Assembly (NCBI GenBank): GCA_021397845.1
Contig: CM038047.1
Location: 46,283,210-46,347,209 of the forward strand
DNA length: 64,000 nt
Reading direction: 5' to 3'
DNA from: Areca catechu
Taxonomy: Eukaryota > Streptophyta > Magnoliopsida > Arecales > Arecaceae
The notes under the pieces were generated by a model that worked only from the letters and a program-made list of their open reading frames with translations, made no database searches and had not been told where the DNA came from. Below, piece after piece: positions 56,886 to 64,000 of the stretch. Numbering within the stretch: position 1 is the stretch's first letter; every line of letters begins with the position of its first letter. Made by a program: the position numbers and the translations under genes.

Positions 56886-58150
56886 CCTCTCCTGTCTAAT
56901 AGTCGGGGAACCTTCTATACACCTCTAACATTCCTTCCACTTGCCCCCTCCTGGAAGCCTAGCAGGACCTCGATTGGCGGGCCGCCGCTCTCGGGACTCG
57001 CACTCTCTGGTGGGATCTTTTCTCCGGTCGGACGGTGGTTTGGTGGAGGGTATGGTGGCTTGACGTGAGTTTTCCTTTCTTTCCGATATGAGTGATGGCT
57101 GTGGGCATTAATGGCGGCATGGTTGGTGCTGTCGTACGACCCTCGGGAGGACCGCCATTATCCTCGGAGGGGAGGTGTTGCTCTATTGGCGGCTGGCGCC
57201 TTAGTCTGGATTGGGGATTGAGCTGGGAAGATGGGGCCCGCCTTCGGTGGGCTTGCCTCGAGATAGTTCGGCAGGGCAGAGGAGGGCTAAGCTCAACTCT
57301 GGATCAGCGAAACTCGACTTCAAACGAGCTCGGCTAGAAGGAGGTGGGCGGGGCGCCACCCAACCCAGGGGACCCAACCTCGGAGGGGCGCCTCGTGGCG
57401 AAGGAGACGTGAGCTCGACTCCTGACCACGGGGCTTGAACTCAAGGGGCTCACCTTGGGCGGGAACCCGTACTCGGCTCCGACCTAGGCATTCCAGCCTG
57501 GCGGGAACCAACCTGGCGGAGGACGGAGCTCGGCTTCGGCGGGCGACCGTGCTGCTCCAGGGGAGCTCAGCCCGACGAAGGGGCTCATGTTGAAAACCCA
57601 GCATGGCGTCTAATGGGGACTCCACGTCAGTTTCCCCGTCCCATGTCAGCGATCCAACCACATCATTTGGCCCTCACTCCTAAGGTCCGTTAGCACGCGG
57701 CGCTCGAGGCGAAGGGAGTAATTGCGGTGCTAACGTGGAAAGATGAACAAATCTGGTGCAATAATGACAGATATCGGTGGTGCCTCGCTCGACGGTCCCG
57801 CGGGCCTGTGCGGGGGTGCCACGCGGCCATGTCTAGGGAGCAATTATGGCGGGCACAAAAGTCAAAGCGACCACGGTCGGATATGGGGTGCTGGCCCCGT
57901 TGATCGGCGACACGTGGCAAGTCTCTTGGGGAAGCTGTAACGGTACGGTCGGGCGTAAGCTGCCTCGAAGAGAAAGGTAGGTCTTTTGAAACTTACCTTC
58001 TTTCGAATCTTTCATGCCCGGCATCGTACATCAACCTTCTTCTTCTCCAGTCGTCGTCGTCCTCCTAGGAACTTAGCAGGTTAGCTCCTTCTCCCTTCTC
58101 GCAACCTAGGGATCGTCGTAGGTTTTCCCTTGTCACCTTCCTCTTTTTCC
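56886..58150. other. GC-rich spacer between LTR of G and its antisense ORF
   Basis: About 1.26 kb, strikingly GC-rich compared with the rest of the window, with open frames on both strands but no protein recognised. It holds a gacacgtggca G-box (57910-57919) some 230 bp before the antisense ATG, so it may be the promoter of that gene. Base composition alone can explain the open frames. Confidence 0.45.
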
Positions 58151-59017
58151 ATGGATCGCTTTGGTCCAAACTTCCGTCCCTCCTGCCAAGCCGAGGCCGG
58201 ACCTTCCCGGCCGAGGACTCCTTCTTCCTCCAATGAGGAGATGGAGGCGGCAAGATATGAATTTAGTAGGAGACCTTTCCATGGCACGGTAGCCATTAGG
58301 GAACCTAGGTCTTCTCCTCCACCTCACTTGGCCCTTCTTCCTGCTCCTCCTACTCCTATCCCTGAACCCGAACCTTCTCAATCGATAGGTCCCGGTGGGA
58401 TTGCTTCGGTGATCACCGCCGAGGATCTTGTGACCATCCGGGATGCTTATAGCATTCTCGAGTCCATTCATCTTTCTGTTCCTCGCTTGGGGGAGCGGGT
58501 CACATCTAGCGGTCCTAGGTGGATCGCTTTCTATGAGGAGGCCTTCGCGGGGGTCTTCAATTTCCTATCCACCCTTTCTTCCTTTCCTTCCTGACCAACT
58601 ACCGACTTGTCCCAGCCCAGTTGGTCTCCAATGCTATTAGAACGATATTTTACTTCATCATTCTGTGTCATTTCCACGGGGTTGTCGCCCGTTTCTTCCT
58701 GTTCAAGGCCTTTTTCACTCTGAAATGCCACCCTACTGAGGATGGGTGGTGGTCCCTTTGTTCTCTCCCTCGAGGCATCAGATTTGAGCTCCCCTCTTCC
58801 ATCAAATGATGGAAGAGCAGGTACTTCTTCACCTCGATCGAGGGGATCGACTGGATTTGGAGCGACCTAAATCGGTCTCCAAATAGGAACTCCTTCGTCG
58901 AAGCAGCCGACCTCGACCTATACGAGGTGCTCAGATCGGCTGAGATCCCCTCGCTTGAGGTCTTGCTGTCAGAGCAGAATCTCCGTGAGGCCGGGGTTGG
59001 CTCGGCGCAGGAGTCGG

Positions 59018-59117
59018 GTGAGTTCGACTTGGCCACCCCTTTCTCGTTTTCTTCTTCTTCTTTCTTCTTCTTCCTTTTTTTTTTTGCTTGGAATTGATCA
59101 TGTCTTCTCCTGTGCAG
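59018..59117 (+). other. intron 1 of the antisense ORF
   Basis: Starts gtgagt, ends cctgtgcag, 100 bp, with a T/C-rich tract (cttcttcttctttcttcttcttcc) before the acceptor. Removing it keeps the exon frame (ESG then GMKF). Confidence 0.75.
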
Positions 59118-59713
59118 GGATGAAATTCTCCATGGATGAGCTGCTCTCATTTTTCGAGGAACGAGAGCAGGCAGCCAAGGCCGGCGAGCCCACTCCGAAT
59201 AGGGCTCGAGTCGATGATGGTGCAAGGCTAGTGCAGGCCGGGCCGGATGCACCGGTTCCAGAATGAAGGTGGAAGAGGATAGCCAAGTCCGCCCATGAGC
59301 CTTTAGAGCAGCGCGACTTGGTCCCGGCGCCCGAGCCCGAGGTGGTCGTCCGTGCCAGGTCAGCCGCCACTGCAGCCAAGGTAGCAGCCCCCACTCTGGA
59401 GGTTGTCAACATCGAGGAGGAAGGGGAGTTGAGAGAGACCAGGCCGGTGCCCCAGGCACGTCCCAAAGCGGTGCCAAGCTCGCAACTGGCATTGAAGGTG
59501 CCTCCTGCCACCGAGGGTTCTGAGCCGGTGGGAAAGCAGGATAGGGACTACCGTCGAGTCTCCTTCCGATTGGGGCCCAACGTCTCGTTGATGAAGGACC
59601 CGAGACTCACCGAGTGAATGATGGACTTCTCGATCCAGTCCTGCGACCGGCGAGAAGGGAGCGGGAGGCTCCTGGGCGACGTCATCAGCTCATCCTTCAC
59701 CAATTTGTATGCT

Positions 59714-59789
59714 GTAAGTCCTTCCTCTCTTGCCTTGATGCCTTCTAACCTTTCTCAGCATTGTAGCTAACATGCTTCCTTTGATGCAG
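59714..59789 (+). other. intron 2 of the antisense ORF
   Basis: Starts gtaagtcc, ends tttgatgcag, 76 bp, pyrimidine-rich. Removing it joins FTNLYA to QGRELILIRDY in frame. Confidence 0.75.
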
Positions 59790-60734
59790 CAAGGTAGAGA
59801 GCTGATCCTCATCAGGGATTACTGCTGCAATTGGACGAAAAGGGATAAGGAGCGACAGGCGAAGCTCGAGTCCCTAAAGGCTGAGGTGGGTCGGAAAGAA
59901 GAGGAGACCCGGGAGGCTAACTTGAGGGTTAAAAGCCTCTAGGACGAGGTCGTCGATGCCACCCAGGCCAAGAAGGAGCTCGAGGGAGAGCTCGAATCAA
60001 AGAGGACCCTGCTAAAAGAGCTCCAGGCAGAGGCGGCGAGGGACAGGGCAACCTCTGCCGAGAACAGGGCGGCGACCGTGGAGAAGAGGGCCGCGGAGGC
60101 TGAGGAGAAGGCCACCGCAGCTAGTCGATCCACCGAAACCACCGAGAAGGGGATGGCGGTGGTGATCCGGCAGGTCGAACGTGCCGGGGAGCAACTGGAG
60201 GAGGCGCGGCGCCGGGCGGAGGTGGTAAGGAAGGAGGCCGCTGACGCGGTGGCCAATTTCAAGGCCTACCCCAAGTACATAAAAGATTTCAAAGAGGCAG
60301 CCATGGACTCCTTTGCGAAGGGGTTCGCCTACTACCGCACCCAGCTGCGGGGGATCCTTTTCGAGGAGCGACTGGCTGCGCTCTAGGCCCCCGGGAAGAA
60401 GGCTCCAGCTTTGAAGGTGGTTGCAGCAGGGCAAGGAACCGCTCCAACCGAGTCTCCCCCAAAAGTGGTCTCGGAGATGGCCGAGTCGGTGTTGGTGGCG
60501 ACGACGACCGGACCAGCACCGAAGGCGGAGATGGTCGAGCCGGTCCCTTTAGCGACAATAGCCGAATCAGTCCCTCCACCGAGGGCTGCTCAAGAAGGCA
60601 CCCCGGCGATGGAGACGGAAGGAGAAGTCCCGACCGCGCACCGCCTAGTGAAGGAGCTAGCCTAGTAGGATAGGACTTCTGTAATAGTTTTTTTTTTTTT
60701 TTTAAACCGGGTTGCCTGGCCTATCAGGGCCCGA

Positions 60735-60775
60735 AAGATAATGTAATATATATTTCTTCTCAATTAATAAAAAAT
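60735..60775 (+). terminator. polyadenylation signal after the antisense ORF
   Basis: About 100 bp after the stop: a T run, tgtaatatata (far-upstream-type element, 60742-60752) and aattaataaaaaatc with AATAAA at 60766-60771. This suggests that the antisense gene ends its own transcript here. Confidence 0.55.
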
Positions 60776-61099
60776 CATTCAGCCGACATGGCTCCTTTCC
60801 TTTATTGTGGTGTAAATGTCTTTTCTCCTCCTCTCTTCTTCCCTTTTTCCTTCTCTTTCAGTGCAGGGAGGCCGGAGAGAGGAGCTTCATCATGTATGGG
60901 CTTGAGCCCCACCATCGCGGGGCTGGGCTCGAGACTTCGATGCCGGGGAATGCTGGCTTCGTTCTTGAGTGCCCGAGGGCCTCTCATATCTTGAATGTTT
61001 TGGAGCTAAGCTCGGGGCTTGGTCGTCGGAGGTCGGGCTCATGAAACGTCGTCTTAGAGCTAGGCTCGGAGGCATGATGACCGGAGAGCTAGGCTTCGG
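60776..61099. other. spacer with degenerate array-like sequence
   Basis: No gene. From about 60890 phrases such as gggcttgag, gggctgggctcgag and gatgccgggg resemble pieces of the 81-bp unit that follows, so this is the decayed edge of the array. Confidence 0.5.
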
Positions 61100-62030
61100 A
61101 ACTTGATGGCCTGAGAACATGGCTTGGGAGTGGCCGTCTTGGAGCTGGGCTTGGAGATGGGCTAGCCGGAGAGCTGGTCTCTGGGACTTGATGCCAGGGG
61201 ACATTTCTCTGGACTTGGATGCCGAGAAGCTAGGCTCAAGGCTTGAGTGCCTGGGGGCTGCCCAGGGCTTGGTGTCGGAGGACATTTCTCCGGGCTTGGA
61301 TGCCGAGGAGCTAAGCTCGAGGCTTGAGTGCTTGGGGGCTGCCCAGGGCTTGGTGCCGGAGGACATTTCTCCGAGCTTGAATGCCGAGGAGCTAGGCTCG
61401 AGGCTTGAGTGATTGAGGGCTGCTCAGGGCTTGGTGCCGGAGGGTGTTTCTCCGAGCTTGAATGCCGAGGAGCTAGGCTCGAGGCTTGAGTGCTTGGGGG
61501 CTGCCCAGGGCTTTGTGTCGGAGGATGTTTCTCCGGGATTGGATGCCGAGGAGCTAGGCTCAAGGCTTGAGTGCTTGGGGGCTGCCCAGGGCCTGGTGCC
61601 AGAGGATGTTTCTCCGGGCTTGAATGCCAAGGAGCTAGGCTCGAGGCCCGGGTGCCTGGGGGCTGCCCAGGGCATGGTGCCGGAGGATGTTTCTCCAAGC
61701 TTGAATGCCGAGGAGCTGGGCTCGAGGCTTAAGTGCCTAGGGGCTGCCCAGGGCTTGATGCCGGAGGATATTTCTCCAGGCTTGAATGCCGAGGAGCTAG
61801 GCTCGAGGCTTGAGTGCCTGAGGGCTGCCCAGGACTTGGTCTTAAGTGCCTGGGGGCTGCCCAGGGCTTGGTACCGGAGGACGTTTCTCTGGGCTTGAAT
61901 GCTGAGGAGCTAGGCTCGAGGCTTGAGTGCCTGGGAGCTACCCAGGACTTGGTGCCGGAGGACGTTTCTCTGGGCTTGAATGCCGAGGAGCTAGGCTCGA
62001 GGCCCGGGTGCCTGGGGGCATTGACATTCC
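61100..62030. repeat. 81-bp tandem array, about ten copies
   Basis: Units start (gcttgagtgcctgg or variant) at 61241, 61322, 61403, 61484, 61565, 61646, 61727, 61808, then after a short partial unit at 61921 and 62002: a strict 81-bp step. Divergence between units is about 5-12%. Because 81 = 3 x 27, frames stay open on both strands (161 codons plus at 61413-61898, 178 codons minus at 61162-61698). I see no reason to call these genes. Tandem arrays between pol and 3' LTR are known in Tat/Retand-type elements. Confidence 0.9.
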
Positions 62031-62049
62031 TGCAAGGCAAATAAACCAT

Positions 62050-64000
62050 TGTGCAGAAGAAAGTCTTTATTTCTAACGGAGGAAAAACTTACACTACTGA
62101 TAATATCTTCTCATATTACAAGCATTCCATGTTCTGGGGAATTTGGCGCCATCGAGGTCCTCAAGATAGTAGGCCCTCTATGAGAGGGCCTCGGCTACTT
62201 TATAAGGGCCTTCCCAGTTCGGCGAGAGCTTGTCGCACTCCCGGGATTGGGACGCTTCTGTCCGGTGCAGCACCAGGTTGCCAGGTCAGAAAATCTTCGA
62301 TTTCACCCGCGCATCGTAATATCGGGTAACTCATTGCCAGTATGCTGCCATCCAAAGCCGGGCTTTGTCCCTCGTCTCTTCGAGGAGGTCGAGGTTGAGC
62401 AAGAAGTGTGCCGAGTTCTATGCATCATCATACCGCTGCACCTGGAGCGTGGGCACGTCGAGTTTGATTGGGATCACTGCTTCAGATCCAAAGACGAGGT
62501 TGAAGGGTGTTTCGCCCGTTGCCGTCCTGGGCATTATATGGTAGGCCCACAGGATGCTTAGAAGTTCTTCTGCCCATCTGCCTTTTGCCTGATCCAACCT
62601 GGTGTGAAGTCCTTGAAGGATGGTTCGGTTAGTCATCTCGGCTTCACCATTGGTCTGGGGATGAGCAACCGAGGTGAAACGGTGTTGGATCACGTGCTCG
62701 GCACAGAATCTTTCGAACTCCCGGTTGTCAAACTGTCGCCCGTTGTCGGTAATGACACAGTTGGGGAGTCCGAAGCAGCAGATGACAGATTTCTAGAAGA
62801 ATTGCTAAACGTTGGCTTCTGTAATCCGATCTAGCGACTCCACCTCGACCCACTTGATGAAGTAGTCGATTGCCACTAGCAGGAACTTCCGCTGCCCTGG
62901 CACAGTGGGGAACGGTCCCAGAATGTCCATCCCCCACTATGTAAAAGGCCAGGGGGATGACAATTGGGAGATTGGTGCGGCCGATAGGCACTGTACGTGG
63001 GAATGGCATTGGCATTTGTCACACTTCTTGACGAAGTCGATAGCGTCTTCCCTCATCGTCTCCCAGAAATATCCCTGGCGAAGTGCCTTGTAAGCCAGAG
63101 TACTCCCTCCTACATGATTCCTATAGAGGCCCTCGTGTATCTCCCGGAGCATGAAGGCTGCCTGCGTGGGCCTGAGGCACTTCAGGAGTGGGTAGGAATA
63201 AGATCTGCGGTAGAGGTGGCCGTCCATTAAAACAAAACGGGTGGCCTTCCTTTTGATGAGGCCGGCATCTCTGCGGTCCTCTGGTAGGAAGCCGTCCTGG
63301 ATGTACTTGATGTACTTGTCCATCCAGCTCGACTCGTGGGCCACTTGTTGCACCTCGTTCGGGCTCTCGTAGCTTGGGCTCTCGAGATACTCAACGTAGG
63401 CACGTCCTAGGGATGAGTCCGGTAGGGTTGCGAGCCACGACAGCGCATCCGCACGAGTGTTTTCTCCACGAGGGATATGGAAAACACGGAAGTAACGGAA
63501 GCCTGCCATGCTCGAACGAACCTTCTCCAGGTACTTCACCATCTGGGGATCTTGGGCCTCGTACTCTTCGGAGACTTGTCCGGCAACCAGTTGGGAGTCG
63601 ATGAAGACCTTCAAGCTCTGCACGCCCAGCTCGCGAGACACCCTTAGGCCCACGAGGAGTGCTTCGTACTCCGCCTGGTTGTTTGTGGCGGCGAACTTGA
63701 AGCAGAGAGCACACTCCATCACCATTCCGTCAGAATTGGTAAGGATAAGGCCCGCCCCGCTTCCGCAGGAGTTGGAGGCACCATCCATGTAAAGGATCCA
63801 AGGGTCCTCTCACAGTTCGGGCTCAGTTTGGCTCTCCGGGGCTGTGCGCTCTGGCTCCTCGGGAGGTCCTGTACATTCGACCACGAAGTCAGCTAGGACC
63901 TGGACCTTCTACGATGACCACGATCGATATGCAATGTCGAACTCACTCAGCATCAGGGACCATTTAGCCAGTCTCCTGGAGGTCTCGGGGTGGCCTAATA
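62050..64000 (-). pseudogene. pol of Tat-type gypsy element G (runs off the window)
   Basis: One minus-strand frame from the right edge with a few stops. It holds the end of reverse transcriptase/RNase H (RLAKWSLMLSEFDIAY, then VLADFVVECT), a second, archaeal-type RNase H (63788 on: YMDGASN..GSGAGLIL, NNQAEYEALLVGL, VFIDSQLV; Asp-Glu-Asp kept), the integrase zinc finger (REIHEGLYRNHVGG with both His, CDKCQC), and the integrase core with MDILGPFP, VITDNGRQFDN and HPQTNGEAEMTNR (Asp-Asp-Glu). The C-terminal part follows to about 62060 (LARLWMAAYW-like, NWEGPYKV). Stops at 62937, near 62797-62810 and 62418. The dual RNase H marks the Tat lineage. Confidence 0.88.
62937..63788 (-). pseudogene. 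archaeal-type RNase H and integrase finger of G (longest open part)
   Basis: 283 codons without stop within the pol relic. The first 130 residues are the additional RNase H that Tat elements gained (residues 1-10 MDGASNSCGS; NQAEYEALL at about 38-46). The tail is the HHCC integrase finger. This part is in better state than the rest of G and is the strongest single piece of lineage evidence. Confidence 0.88.

Larger units (their letters stand above)
58151..60665 (+). pseudogene. antisense ORF of Tat element G, three exons (Transposase_28-like)
   Basis: Plus strand, opposite to pol. Exon 1 58151-59017 (MDRFGPNF start; a frame change near 58565 in the Transposase_28-like domain: RWIAFYEEAFAG, then NYRLVPAQLVSNAIRTI, FIILCH, LFKAFFTLK, DGWW, SSIK; a stop at 58807). 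Intron 1 59018-59117 (gtgag...tgtgcag). Exon 2 59118-59713 (stops ending at 59266 and 59617). Intron 2 59714-59789 (gtaag...gatgcag). Exon 3 59790-60665, mainly an Ala/Glu/Lys/Arg-rich coiled coil (KLESLKAEVGRKEEETREA ... EQLEEARRRAEVV) with stops at 59942 and 60386. The domain is known from antisense ORFs of Tat elements and is the 'putative gypsy type transposon' family (PF04195-type). The product's role is unknown. Confidence 0.75.

Noticed and set aside
57211..57661. Overlapping 75- and 113-codon frames as an overlapping gene pair
   Set aside because: No start context or homology; explained by high GC.
56471..58150. Host genes in the GC-rich region (frames of 80-113 codons)
   Set aside because: Frames occur on both strands as expected from base composition; the region lies between LTR and antisense ORF of G. 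No protein family recognised.
61162..62049. Long frames (161, 178, 106 codons) in the 81-bp array taken as a repetitive protein
   Set aside because: The unit length is a multiple of three, so open frames on both strands follow from the repeat itself. There is no start context or flanking exon.

Overview
This is a transposon-dense stretch of plant nuclear DNA. Ty1/copia, Ty3/gypsy, SINE and foldback remnants lie inside one another, and I see no intact host gene, tRNA, rRNA or CRISPR array. The element mix (Sireviruses with env-like ORFs, a chromovirus, a Tat-type Ty3/gypsy element with an antisense gene, a tRNA-derived SINE) is that of a flowering plant. I lean towards a monocot but cannot show it. 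Apart from one 493-codon frame and one 419-codon frame, every coding region of size is broken.

Layout, left to right. 1-5.7 kb: an old copia LTR relative, a gypsy LTR remnant, a MITE-like repeat, two minus-strand SINEs with clear target duplications, and a small GC-rich unassigned patch. 5.7-27.5 kb: copia element A. Its 5' LTR holds a MITE, its gag/protease remnant is interrupted by copia element B (8.4-19.6 kb, about 2.3-kb LTRs), and its right LTR is split by a young, internally deleted chromovirus E (20.3-27.3 kb). 27.6-50.9 kb: Sirevirus C (minus strand, target duplication CTTAC). Its upstream LTR was hit twice: by a solo chromovirus-type LTR (37.8-39.2 kb, target duplication ACCAA) and by a second Sirevirus D (39.5-50.1 kb, target duplication GTCTT). 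50.9-54.8 kb: CACTA-like subterminal repeats, an AT minisatellite, a second decayed Tat-type antisense ORF and nested foldbacks. 54.8-56.4 kb: the LTR, primer-binding site and stub of Sirevirus F. 56.4-64 kb: Tat-type gypsy element G (minus strand, running off the right edge) with a plus-strand, intron-containing antisense ORF and an 81-bp tandem array.

The nesting gives relative ages. A predates B and E; C predates both the solo LTR and D; F predates G. LTR divergence judged by eye agrees: E is youngest (about 25 differences in 1.69 kb), D shows several per cent divergence, and B is oldest.

The more interesting signals are the Tat antisense gene with two introns and its own polyadenylation signal, the LTR palindrome motif that reappears just upstream of the env-like ORF in both Sireviruses, the env-like frame of D broken only by nonsense codons, and a 31-bp primer-binding-site repeat that has become part of the LTR in E. 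I found no evidence for a wholly new type of system. All homology statements rest on motif recognition by eye, without database searches.
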